Source of the DNA: Candidatus Scalindua japonica
Lineage (GTDB): Bacteria > Planctomycetota > Brocadiia > Brocadiales > Scalinduaceae
Reading direction: 5' to 3'
Assembly: GCF_002443295.1 (NCBI RefSeq)
Contig: NZ_BAOS01000013.1
Span: forward strand, 227,299-291,298
Length of the DNA stretch: 64,000 nt
A program made the translations under genes and the position numbers. The notes under the pieces are model-generated. The model was given only the letters and a program-made list of their open reading frames with translations, was not told the DNA's origin and did no database searches. Positions 1 to 7,687 of this stretch are shown in pieces (the first letter of the stretch is position 1; each line of letters starts with the position of its first letter).

Positions 1-786
1 CACCCGCTCCAGATAAAGCCTGCCGGTAGTAAACAGCCGTCCGACCGCAATGACATCCTGATAGTTGATACTCCACACGGTTTTTTGATCACTGACCGGA
101 TCCAGGAAATGAATGTGCGTGCCAGTCAACCCTGCCGGGTGGGGCCCGGTAAACTCCTGCATCGATACGCTGGCGATTCCATCGCCCGGGATATCTACAC
201 CGGGACACTTGCAGATATACACTGGGCCGTCCGACATTCGGGAAATGATTTGCAAACCATGGCAAAAATCCTCTGCATGCTCTTTAATGATCGGAGCAGG
301 ATCGCACGCCAGCGGGTTGGTATCCATAGCGGTAACGAAAATCGAGTGCGGTGCGCTGTATGGGGCCGGCACCTTACTGTATGGCCGGGTGCGAAGCACC
401 GTCCACATGCCGGATTGAATTAACATATCCTGCACCTCAGCACGCTCCAGGCTATCCAGTTTCGCGGCGTTGAATGACGGGAAGGTTTCTTCATCCTCGC
501 CTTCCAGTTCAATGACAATGGATTCAAACTTGCGCTTGTCCCCACGATTGACAGCAACTACCTTCCCGCATCCGGGTGAGGTAAACTGTACCCCAGGTGT
601 TTTTTTATCTTCAAACAGAATCTGTCCCAGCTTGACCGAATCACCCACCTGAACCACCATCTTGGGCTTCATGCCAATGTAATCATCGCCCACCAGGGCA
701 ACGCGATTCACCGTTGGCCCGGAATCGATATTCTGGGCAGGTGCTCCGGTAATCGGCAGATCCAGACCTTTGCGAATTCTAAACAT
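1..786 (-). CDS. nqrA: Na+-translocating NADH:quinone reductase subunit A (3'-truncated by window edge)
   Basis: The minus strand from the ATG at 786 is open for 262 codons to the window edge. The first residues ([18 protein letters not shown]) are the signature N-terminus of NqrA, followed by the expected [11 protein letters not shown] stretch and a GKV barrel-sandwich-like segment. NqrA is the cytoplasmic, quinone-site-proximal subunit of the six-subunit sodium pump; the usual length is about 450 residues, so the last 40% lies outside. Subunits B-F would be expected beyond the left edge. The gene is visibly more GC-rich than most of the window, which may reflect strong expression or a different origin. 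No strong Shine-Dalgarno is seen before the ATG. Family assignment is very secure. Confidence 0.95.
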   Translation of the reverse strand, partial: MFRIRKGLDLPITGAPAQNIDSGPTVNRVALVGDDYIGMKPKMVVQVGDSVKLGQILFEDKKTPGVQFTSPGCGKVVAVNRGDKRKFESIVIELEGEDEETFPSFNAAKLDSLERAEVQDMLIQSGMWTVLRTRPYSKVPAPYSAPHSIFVTAMDTNPLACDPAPIIKEHAEDFCHGLQIISRMSDGPVYICKCPGVDIPGDGIASVSMQEFTGPHPAGLTGTHIHFLDPVSDQKTVWSINYQDVIAVGRLFTTGRLYLERV

Positions 787-1325
787 TTTAATTTTCTTAA
801 ATGGAGAATTCTGATTTCACGTTACCAGAAAAATCCAGGGTGTTCTGATGACCAGGAACATGAAGATCAACAGATTGGGCAAGGTAACCACTCGATTTAA
901 ATATGTAGCAATATTAGAAATTTGTATTGTAGAACTTAGGTATTGTATAGAAAATATGAAGACGAAAGTCAAGCAGTTTTAGTAAATTCGGAGTTCCGGA
1001 TCTCACGGATTCAATCTGATACCAAACCTATAATGCAAACGGAGGTTTGTGCCAGGGGAAAAAAGGGGGAAATCTCCCCTTGACTGCATGGTGCTATTGT
1101 AACTCGGCGTAGCCAAAGCCAGGTTTGAAGTGCCTAAAGGTAAAAAATATATTTTTGCAACTTTTCCTCAACAGTTTCAGGTTTTCAATATAGATGATCT
1201 CTTTATATTCATTTTACTGATCAGATTTATAAAACTAAAATTCTTGATTTCAACCCCGGTTCCGTTAAAAAAAAGTTGCTTCTCGATAGGCTATTTGAAC
1301 CCATTGATCAGCTGCCGTTTGCTTA
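787..1325. other. intergenic stretch, no gene recognised
   Basis: No convincing coding frame. Around 1035-1051 there is a small hairpin (CAAAC/GTTTG) and at 1063-1081 a short G/C stem (AAGGGG/CCCCTT); neither is followed by a clear T-run. The 787-960 part presumably contains the nqrA promoter. Confidence 0.5.
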
Positions 1326-1661
1326 TCAGCCTTCTTTTAATATATCTATAACTGACGTAATAATTGAGTTATATATATTACCTTTCAATTTACCTACTTC
1401 TGAAATTATTAAACTATTGTTTGCGGTAAAAAGTTTTCCAGGGCGTGCAAAACTGGTATCTCGTAAAGAGCCTGTTTGGAAATCACGATTTGATAGTTCA
1501 ACAGCTTTTGGATCAATATATCGTTTACTTGTAACCTGGCAAAGAATCCAATCTCCTTTTGAAGATGACGCTAAAACTACAGATGGACGTAATTTTGACT
1601 GTGATAAGTCAGAAAACGGGAAAGGTATTAATACTACTGAGCCTCTTGAAGGTGCTGCCAT
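1326..1661 (-). CDS. MazF/PemK-family toxin of a type II toxin-antitoxin pair
   Basis: A 111-residue protein with the MazF/PemK fold signature: an N-terminal RGSVVLIPFPFSD strand pair, the LRPSVVLA strand, a QVTS strand and the TSFARPGKLFT segment that carries substrate-site residues in this family. Such toxins are sequence-specific endoribonucleases. Its start overlaps the end of the antitoxin gene upstream by 28 bases, the usual antitoxin-first arrangement with translational coupling. Family assignment is secure; RNA target and activity cannot be told from sequence. Confidence 0.88.
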   Translation of the reverse strand: MAAPSRGSVVLIPFPFSDLSQSKLRPSVVLASSSKGDWILCQVTSKRYIDPKAVELSNRDFQTGSLRDTSFARPGKLFTANNSLIISEVGKLKGNIYNSIITSVIDILKEG

Positions 1662-1855
1662 GCCTCATCCTCCTCTGGACGGTTCCAATCTTCTGCAAGA
1701 GCTTCTTCACTTAGTATAGCTTCTTCATTGACATGGATTAATGGTTTTTCCTCCAATATCATTACTAACGCCCTGCAGGATGACGGCAGTTTTACTGGTT
1801 CTGACAATTTAATACGGCCTTTCTGATCAATTGTAGCTTCTATTGTACGAATCAT
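1634..1855 (-). CDS. antitoxin partner of the MazF-like toxin
   Basis: A 73-residue protein beginning MIRTIEATIDQKGRIKLSEP, an AbrB/SpoVT-like beta segment of the sort found in small antitoxins that bind DNA and the toxin, followed by an acidic, Trp-containing tail (EDWNRPEEDEAW) that would be the disordered toxin-wrapping part. A perfect AGGAGG Shine-Dalgarno lies 6 bases before the ATG. It is the first gene of the pair and overlaps the toxin gene. The pair is likely autoregulated, as is normal for the family, but no operator was identified. Confidence 0.82.
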   Translation of the reverse strand: MIRTIEATIDQKGRIKLSEPVKLPSSCRALVMILEEKPLIHVNEEAILSEEALAEDWNRPEEDEAWQHLQEAQ

Positions 1856-2143
1856 ATTGATACCTCCTCTACTTTAATTATACAGTTGATTGCTCTTTCT
1901 TACACCTAAGCTTAATTTACATATTTATCCTATAAATCTAGATGGTACATATGCATAGCATGAAATACTGTAGATAATTTAAGGTTTATAATACTCAAGT
2001 AATTAACAAAATCAAGAGGAAATGTAAACAATACGATTTACAGATATACAAAAGGTAAGCTAAGGTTTGGGGTAAGAGATTTTAAGCGAGTAACAATAAA
2101 ATATGTCAAAACCATAGTTTTATAAACTATAAGTTTTCGATTT

Positions 2144-2266
2144 TTATTTTATCAGAATCGAGAAAATACGAACTATTCCTTCTTTCCCGTTCTTTAATGC
2201 TTCCTTGTTTTGTAAGTTTTTTTCAGGTAAATCTACCGGAAATTCTAAAACCACCTGTTTTGACAT
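2144..2266 (-). CDS. 40-residue antitoxin-like mini-gene (possible UPF0175-type remnant)
   Basis: A short frame preceded by GGGGAG at ideal spacing before the ATG. It starts MSKQVVLEFPVDLPE and continues with KEALKNGKEGIVRIF, a pattern resembling the first half of UPF0175 antitoxins (a V/E-rich strand followed by a helix with alternating E/K), but it stops after 40 residues, whereas UPF0175 proteins have about 80-90. It may be a truncated antitoxin without its PIN toxin, or an unrelated small gene. The upstream region with the MazF pair suggests a small toxin-antitoxin island. Confidence 0.45.
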   Translation of the reverse strand: MSKQVVLEFPVDLPEKNLQNKEALKNGKEGIVRIFSILIK

Positions 2267-2830
2267 TTCTAACTCCCCTCTTTTTAATTGTTGAATTAGA
2301 ACAAATCATGAATTTTGAACTTTATGCGATCTCTTCACCGCTTAAAGGAACAAATAAAGGCTGTCAAGTGGTAAGACAATAATTTAAACGACAAACACAC
2401 CTTCCTTTTTATTCAACCTCAACCATTTACACTGAAGAACGATACTTCCTGCCAAAAACAAGAGGGGGTCAGAGTCAGTCCTCGCAACTAAACATTTGCC
2501 ACATTCTTTGTTATTACAGAAGCCATTACTAAAGAAACCACCTTGTTTGTTTCAGCAAGAGAATATTTGGGAATTAAGAAAACCAGACCATACATGGCCA
2601 TCCCTCAATGGCTTCTATGTATATTGTCTTAAATGCAATACTTAGATTAACACATAAGATATTATTCCTCTTGCAATTTTATTTTTTCAAATATATAATC
2701 TTTTTTTGATTTACCGTACTTTTACAGGATTTACCGTAGACAAACAGTGTTTGTAAGGGTGCTTTAGATGGTATTCTACAATACGTGTTTAATTCATAAG
2801 TAGCTGACGTATAAGGGGTTTGCGAACTAA
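2267..2830. other. intergenic stretch with one REP-like fragment
   Basis: AT-rich; no gene recognised. At about 2463-2500 there is a sequence (GGGTCAGAGTCAGTCCTCGC) that resembles the one just upstream of the decayed REP-type transposase at 20425-20460. The segment before 2830 presumably holds the promoter of the two tRNA genes. Confidence 0.45.
2463..2500 (+). repeat. REP-transposase-associated sequence fragment
   Basis: The stretch GGGTCAGAGTCAGTCCTCGC followed by an AT-rich tail with CATT matches the flank at 20427-20455 (GGTCAGTCATCGCA followed by a similar tail). GTCAGAGTC-type motifs are common flanks of Y1/REP transposase genes; here only the flank remains. Confidence 0.35.
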
Positions 2831-2904
2831 GCGCCAGTAGCTCAGCTGGATAGAGCATCAGATTTCTAATCTGAGGGTCGGAGGTTCGAATCCTCCCTGG
2901 CGTA
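2831..2904 (+). tRNA. tRNA-Arg (anticodon TCT)
   Basis: A complete cloverleaf: acceptor GCGCCAG pairs with CTGGCGT (one G-T wobble), D arm with AGCTCAGCTGGATAGAGC, anticodon stem TCAGA/TCTGA enclosing TTTCTAA (anticodon TCT), and a T arm with GGTTCGAATCC. The discriminator is A2904; CCA is not encoded. It is 20 bases upstream of tRNA-His on the same strand. Confidence 0.97.
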
Positions 2905-2924
2905 TAGTAGTCAATTCTTAATGT

Positions 2925-3002
2925 GGTGAGCATAGCTCAGTTGGTTAGAGCACCAGATTGTGGTTCTGGGGGTCGGGGGTTCGAATCCCCTTGCTCACCC
3001 CA
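2925..3002 (+). tRNA. tRNA-His (anticodon GTG), with encoded G-1 and CCA
   Basis: Acceptor GTGAGCA pairs with TGCTCAC; anticodon stem CCAGA/TCTGG encloses TTGTGGT (anticodon GTG). The extra G at 2925 is the G-1 identity base of tRNA-His and faces C73 at 2999. The following bases 3000-3002 are CCA, so the 3' end appears to be encoded, unlike the neighbouring tRNA-Arg. Confidence 0.97.
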
Positions 3003-3034
3003 TATTTCCTTTACAACTCCATTAAGGCGATATG

Positions 3035-3274
3035 TTAATGATTTAATTCATCTATATATGTTGGCCCCACACAAACTGTTTTTGGTGCTATTTTTTCATT
3101 TGTTGCAACACACGCCTCACACAAACGGTTATACGGGCCAGTGCTGAGAAACCTCTCCCCACATTTTAAACACAATCTACTTTTATTCAAATTATTAGTA
3201 TCAGTAGATACTGGTACATTTCTAGTTACTTTTCTCTTACTCTTTGGCTTTAAACAACTGTAATTGCTTTTCAT
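3035..3274 (-). CDS. small zinc-ribbon protein
   Basis: A 79-residue basic protein whose C-terminal half carries a four-cysteine ribbon: CLKCGERFLSTGPYNRLCEAC (CxxCG then NRxCxxC). The F-S-x-GP-x-NR-x-C pattern defines a widespread small bacterial family of unknown function that presumably binds zinc. A GGGGGA Shine-Dalgarno lies about 8 bases upstream of the ATG, which supports this start. The N-terminal 30 residues are Lys/Arg-rich and may contact nucleic acid (inference). Confidence 0.75.
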   Translation of the reverse strand: MKSNYSCLKPKSKRKVTRNVPVSTDTNNLNKSRLCLKCGERFLSTGPYNRLCEACVATNEKIAPKTVCVGPTYIDELNH

Positions 3275-3846
3275 TACTACTTTCCCCCTATTTCAGCGCT
3301 TTATATAGTTTAATAACAAGTCAAACAATTTTATTTTCAAGCTATTATTTGCTGGATAAAATAACCAACTCAATACTTATGATCCGTACCTAATGCATTC
3401 TTGGCACCGGCCTGACACAATAATTCTCTATAAATGTTTCAACCAACTGACTGTTCTTGTAAATAAACACACAAACAGTATGCCAAATCTATTTTACACC
3501 GCAAACTCACAAAACTCTATTTACACTAACACAATGATATAATATGACTTAAGAAGCTAAACAAAGCAGCAAAAAGTTATTCATTTGTCTTTTCTGGTAT
3601 TTATTGGGTAAAGAAAATTCCCCCAGGTAATTTTATAATCCTCTTTTAAATTTGTTATAACATCTTAATTTTTAATATTTTAAGACAAGTGGAGGGGGAT
3701 AGTAGCATGTGGGTAATATTCCCCCATATTTACGATATGAAAAAATTAAAGAATAACAAGTCTATTATTGTAGCTGTTTACCAAGAAAACAAATTTTAAA
3801 AACTAGCTTGTTTTGTTTTATATCATTAATTATAATTACATCCAAT
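3275..3846. other. divergent intergenic region
   Basis: About 570 AT-rich bases between the minus-strand zinc-ribbon gene and the plus-strand DUF1573 gene. It must hold the promoters of both. No RNA gene or repeat was recognised. Confidence 0.5.
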
Positions 3847-4917
3847 ATGAAGAGACCATACATTACATTTTCTGCCTGCTTATTGTTTGTTCTTATGGTG
3901 CAGCTTTTCATAAATGTTGAATTGCTGCCCGCACAAAATGTTCCAAGCAACGACAAAAACAGCGATAACAGCGTTTCCAGAAAGAAGCCAAAAATCTTCT
4001 TTGAACATCCGGACTTTAATTTCGATAAAGTTTATAAAGGCAATAAGGTTGAACATGTATATAAGTTTGAAAACCGCGGTAATGACACACTGGAAATACA
4101 AAAAGTAAAACCATCCTGCGGATGCACTGCAGTAGTACTCTCTCACAATACAATTCTACCTGGTAAAACAGGAGAGATTAAGGCCACATTTAATTCAAGA
4201 AGCTACAGGGGACATGCCAGAAAAACAATAGCCGTTTTAAGTAATGATCCGGATACACCTAGTTATAAGCTAACACTTTCCGGAGAAATTATTGAAGAGA
4301 TCAGTATCAAACCACAAAATATTAACTTTGGCTCTTTCCGTGTGGATAATCAATCAGACAAAACAGTCAAAGTCTCAGTGAAATCACAATCAGGCCCTGA
4401 TTTTAAGATAACAAAAGCTACATCATCAAAACCATTTGTAGAGGCCACTGCGATGGAAGGGCAGAATGGAGAATATACAGTAGCTGCAACATTAAAAAAT
4501 TATCATAAAATCGGGAGATTCAGTGGCAAAATATTTCTGGACACTAACAGCGACAAGCAACCAAAAGCCAGTATTATTTTTTATGGTGTAGTTGAAGGCG
4601 ACCTTGTCATCAACCAGAAAAGGTTATATTTTGGAAATATTTCGGAAGGAAAAGAGATAACAAGAAGACTTTATGTTAAGATAAACGAAAATAGCATAAA
4701 AATCTTAAATACCAAAGTATCACCGGACTGTTTAAGCATTAACATTAATGAAAGATATGAACAAAATAACCCTCACTGTTTGATTGAAATAAAACTGCAC
4801 AATGACGCTCCTGTTGGCAAAATAGACGGTTTACTTGAGCTTACTACCAACAGCAAAGAGCAGCCTGTTATTAATATACCCATAACAGGAGTGGTACACA
4901 AAGCTAAGAATTCTTAA
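3847..4917 (+). CDS. secreted DUF1573 protein with three Ig-like repeats
   Basis: A 356-residue exported protein. The ATG at 3847 is preferred to the upstream TTG at 3808 because it gives a normal signal peptide (MKRPYITFSACLLFVLMVQL...) ending near AQ. Domain 1 (about residues 40-145) is a clear DUF1573 module: F-x-FDKVYKG-N, KFENRGNDTL and the hallmark SCGCT. Two further beta-sandwich units follow, each opening with an x-F-G-S/N-x strand (NINFGSFRV and RLYFGNISEG), and lack the CGC motif. DUF1573/ASH-like proteins are periplasmic or surface beta proteins of unknown role, abundant in Planctomycetes and Bacteroidetes. The gene stands alone on its strand. Confidence 0.85.
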   Translation: MKRPYITFSACLLFVLMVQLFINVELLPAQNVPSNDKNSDNSVSRKKPKIFFEHPDFNFDKVYKGNKVEHVYKFENRGNDTLEIQKVKPSCGCTAVVLSHNTILPGKTGEIKATFNSRSYRGHARKTIAVLSNDPDTPSYKLTLSGEIIEEISIKPQNINFGSFRVDNQSDKTVKVSVKSQSGPDFKITKATSSKPFVEATAMEGQNGEYTVAATLKNYHKIGRFSGKIFLDTNSDKQPKASIIFYGVVEGDLVINQKRLYFGNISEGKEITRRLYVKINENSIKILNTKVSPDCLSININERYEQNNPHCLIEIKLHNDAPVGKIDGLLELTTNSKEQPVINIPITGVVHKAKNS

Positions 4918-5024
4918 TCTCAGGAACATTTAAGACAGAATTGTAATTAACCATGTTTGCCAGTTCATGCCTGTCACCTTCAAGTTATTTAACATTATTA
5001 TTGTTGAAAATATAAAATTGCATC

Positions 5025-5630
5025 TCATCTTGTTTTGCGAACCGGGCGAACAAAAAGGAGACCTACGTCTCCCCAATCAACATAACCATCGTCAAAGTAT
5101 ACTCGCCACATACCACCTGAACTACAACTGTCACTCGTCCAGATCCATCTCTGTTTTTTATCAAATACATCATCTATAAACAGGTTTCCATTCTTTTCGC
5201 TTGATTCCAACAGTGACGACGCCTCCTCTACGGTAGGCACTCGCCAATCGTGATGCCCGGCATATCCGCTTCTGTTCAAGCTCCTTATCCATTTCTTGAT
5301 TTCCTTCCTTTTCATATAATCGTAAGAACCGGACTGATGCCACATTAAACCGGTAGTATGATCTATAACCACTTTGTTGTCTCCAATTGTCCTCACTTCA
5401 TATGCATGCTGTATTGTACTGTGTCCATAAAAGCCCCATGATTTCTTACTACGTATAGCAATATTCGGCATTGACTGCACTTGAGAAACAGATAAATTCA
5501 TATCTGACGAACGGAGTTCTATTTGTGGCAGCGTCTCTTCTGCTGTTGATTGTATTATCGGGACAAGTAAAGATATGAATAAAAAGGCCATGGTTTGTAT
5601 GAAGAAGTACTGTCTCATGTTAGTATTCAT
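5025..5630 (-). CDS. secreted DUF1566 (Lcl C-terminal-like) protein
   Basis: 201 residues. After the start MNTNMRQYFF there is a signal peptide; cleavage is probably after about residue 30. Residues about 80-200 form a DUF1566 domain: VVIDHTTGLMWHQSG, the DWRVPTVEEA motif, a WTSD strand and the ending FVRPVR. The domain is a C-type-lectin-like fold in secreted or surface proteins; the binding partner is unknown. Its ATG overlaps the stop of the upstream lipoprotein gene by 4 bases (ATGA), so the two are translationally coupled. A paralogue without a signal peptide lies at 21950-22528. Confidence 0.85.
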   Translation of the reverse strand: MNTNMRQYFFIQTMAFLFISLLVPIIQSTAEETLPQIELRSSDMNLSVSQVQSMPNIAIRSKKSWGFYGHSTIQHAYEVRTIGDNKVVIDHTTGLMWHQSGSYDYMKRKEIKKWIRSLNRSGYAGHHDWRVPTVEEASSLLESSEKNGNLFIDDVFDKKQRWIWTSDSCSSGGMWRVYFDDGYVDWGDVGLLFVRPVRKTR

Positions 5631-6613
5631 TTCACCTCCGGATTTATTCTTGCTGCAGTATCCACGCTCAGTGTCTTGTCAGTAGCAGTATCTACCGATA
5701 CAACAGCATTTCTGTCCTTTGCTTTTTCTATCAAATTAGATTTCGCCTCATCGTATTCCGCTTTAGTAATTAGATTTTCATACCGTAAAAGATTCAATTC
5801 GGGTAGTTTTTCAGCAACATTTATCTTATGCTTGCTTTTCTCTATATAGTCCTCTTCCAGCAGATATGTATAGTTTGTATCAAACCCCATTTTCTCAATA
5901 CATAGTTCTGAAACAGCATCTGTGACCTCTTCCAGCTTTTTCCTCAGATATTCTGTATCTGTATATACCATGTCTACAAAATCCAGCGTACTTACTCCTA
6001 TTTCAGTCCTTGCTTCTACTGTATCTCTCCATATAACCGTTCCCTCAGCTGCCGTTGTCATCTTAACATCGATCTCCATAAAAACATAAGGATCAGAAAA
6101 AATACCGGGATCCTTTATACCAAACGATAATACATCTGCCTCAAGTATCGTATCAATGCCCAATCTGACACCTATTTGTGAATAGTCTTTAACCTCTTTA
6201 TCTTTTTTCTCCAGTAGTTTCCAGACAGCCTGGTCCTTCACAATACTTTTTTGAGGTACTACATGAAAATAGGAACAGAGTTGAAACTTGGTATTAAGTT
6301 TTTCACATAATACATCGCCAATGTTCAAGTCAAAAATTATCTCATTAAAGGCAACAGAGTCTTCTTCGTTCGCTGAACTCTTAGCTAACAGCATCATCAA
6401 TTGCGGCAAAATGGCAGGCCCCGCAACCAACGATGAAATAAACATTTCATCGTTTCTGATATTTACTTTCATTTGCGGGCTTTCAGGATAATGTAAAATT
6501 GCCAAATTGTTTACATACCTTGAGTACTCCTTTTTATATGCCACCTTCGTAGTCTGGCAACCTGCAAACATTAACAGGCACATTAAAAGGCAAACAAAAT
6601 ATTTTATTAACAT
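5627..6613 (-). CDS. lipoprotein with SHOCT-like C-terminal segment
   Basis: 328 residues. The N-terminus is a lipoprotein signal with lipobox FAGC, so the mature protein starts at Cys19 or so and is membrane-anchored. The central part (about residues 70-250) reads like periplasmic lipoproteins that assemble with outer-membrane machines (repeated strand patterns such as DTILEADVLSFG and GTVIWRDTVEART), but no named family is certain. Near the C-terminus, LNLLRYENLITKAEYDEAK resembles the short SHOCT oligomerisation motif. It is coupled to the downstream DUF1566 gene by an ATGA overlap. Function unknown. Confidence 0.8.
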   Translation of the reverse strand: MLIKYFVCLLMCLLMFAGCQTTKVAYKKEYSRYVNNLAILHYPESPQMKVNIRNDEMFISSLVAGPAILPQLMMLLAKSSANEEDSVAFNEIIFDLNIGDVLCEKLNTKFQLCSYFHVVPQKSIVKDQAVWKLLEKKDKEVKDYSQIGVRLGIDTILEADVLSFGIKDPGIFSDPYVFMEIDVKMTTAAEGTVIWRDTVEARTEIGVSTLDFVDMVYTDTEYLRKKLEEVTDAVSELCIEKMGFDTNYTYLLEEDYIEKSKHKINVAEKLPELNLLRYENLITKAEYDEAKSNLIEKAKDRNAVVSVDTATDKTLSVDTAARINPEVK

Positions 6614-6880
6614 CAGACAAAAACCCCTTCAGTCAATAATGCTTGTCCTCATCCCCCCCCTTAGATGAAACCCTGCCCGACTTATTGGCAGTCGGAGGTT
6701 CATACGACAAGATGAAAAGCAAATTTATAGTTATCATTCATTACAAAAACGTAACCAGTCCCTGCAATAACGAGTGAAATTTAGAAAACCAGAGGTTTAA
6801 TGTTCTCTCTATCCATGCCAATTTGTGCTAAACCCTCTCAAGGCACAGAAATACCAGGTCAGGTAATCATACGCTCTCTA

Positions 6881-7681
6881 TTATTGAGGAATGCGCAGGT
6901 TCTTTCTTTTCGTCTCTAATACCGGTTCCACTCTGTTAGATTTAATATTACTCAGCTCTTCTCCTATTTCCTGTAAATTCGTCAGGATTTTATTAAGATA
7001 GTCTTCTCTGTCACTCTTTTTGTAGCAAGCTCCATAGAATTTAATGGATTTTCTGTAATTCTCCACACCTTCTTTTACCATTTTCTTTTCCATATAAAGG
7101 CTTCCAAGTCTACGATAGACAATGGCAACCTGAAGAGCGGTATCTATGGATTCCGGTCGATAGTGTAACGCATAAAAAAGATACTCTAAGGCTTCATTGT
7201 AATTTGCAATCTTTGTATCAACAGGTTTATTATTCACATGTTCTACTAATATCCTGTACCCCTTGCCTACCCAGTATATATATGGTGTCTTTGTCAGCCC
7301 CCGTGGAAGCTTAATGGGTTTAGCCACTTTTTCTTTCCAATTCTGAAGAACCGGAAGACTATAGATTTTTATTGAAACATCATATTCAATGTCCTTTCTA
7401 ATGATTACCAATGACACCTCAACCTTTTTATTTTTTATCTCTTTCGAGATTTTTACATAATCCGGTAATGATCTTATTTTCTTACCTTCTATTTCAAGGA
7501 TTATATCGCCACTCTTTAATCCCGCGTCAAAGCCGGGGCTTCCTGACTGTACTTCAACGATCTTTAAACCCTCCTTCTTCTCAGAAAAAATCATTCCGGA
7601 GAATATTGATTGTGCATGAACCGTTGAAATACAAGTACCCAAAGAAACGATAGTAATAAAAAACAAAATATATAATCTCAT
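6881..7681 (-). CDS. periplasmic PDZ-TPR protein
   Basis: 266 residues with a signal peptide (MRLYILFFITIVSLGTCIST..., cleavage near HAQ). Residues about 28-105 are a PDZ domain: GLKIVEVQSGSPGFDAGLKS, GDIILEIEGKKI and a closing VSLVIIRK strand. The rest contains a helical TPR-like region (YNEALEYLFYALHYRPES, then YRRLGSLYMEKKMVKEGVENY). PDZ-TPR combinations act as periplasmic scaffolds. It starts 6 bases after the stop of the VWA gene and is probably its last tightly linked operon partner. Confidence 0.82.
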   Translation of the reverse strand: MRLYILFFITIVSLGTCISTVHAQSIFSGMIFSEKKEGLKIVEVQSGSPGFDAGLKSGDIILEIEGKKIRSLPDYVKISKEIKNKKVEVSLVIIRKDIEYDVSIKIYSLPVLQNWKEKVAKPIKLPRGLTKTPYIYWVGKGYRILVEHVNNKPVDTKIANYNEALEYLFYALHYRPESIDTALQVAIVYRRLGSLYMEKKMVKEGVENYRKSIKFYGACYKKSDREDYLNKILTNLQEIGEELSNIKSNRVEPVLETKRKNLRIPQ

Positions 7682-7687
7682 GTTATC

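Noticed and set aside
85..423. Plus-strand frames in the first 650 bases
   Set aside because: They are antisense to nqrA, whose N-terminus is unmistakable.
1276..1719. 147-codon plus-strand frame across the toxin gene
   Set aside because: It is antisense to the MazF-like toxin, and no family pattern is seen.
2679..2933. Minus-strand frame with GRIRTSDPQIRNLMLYPAEL
   Set aside because: It is a well-known artefact of translating a tRNA gene; tRNA-Arg lies here.
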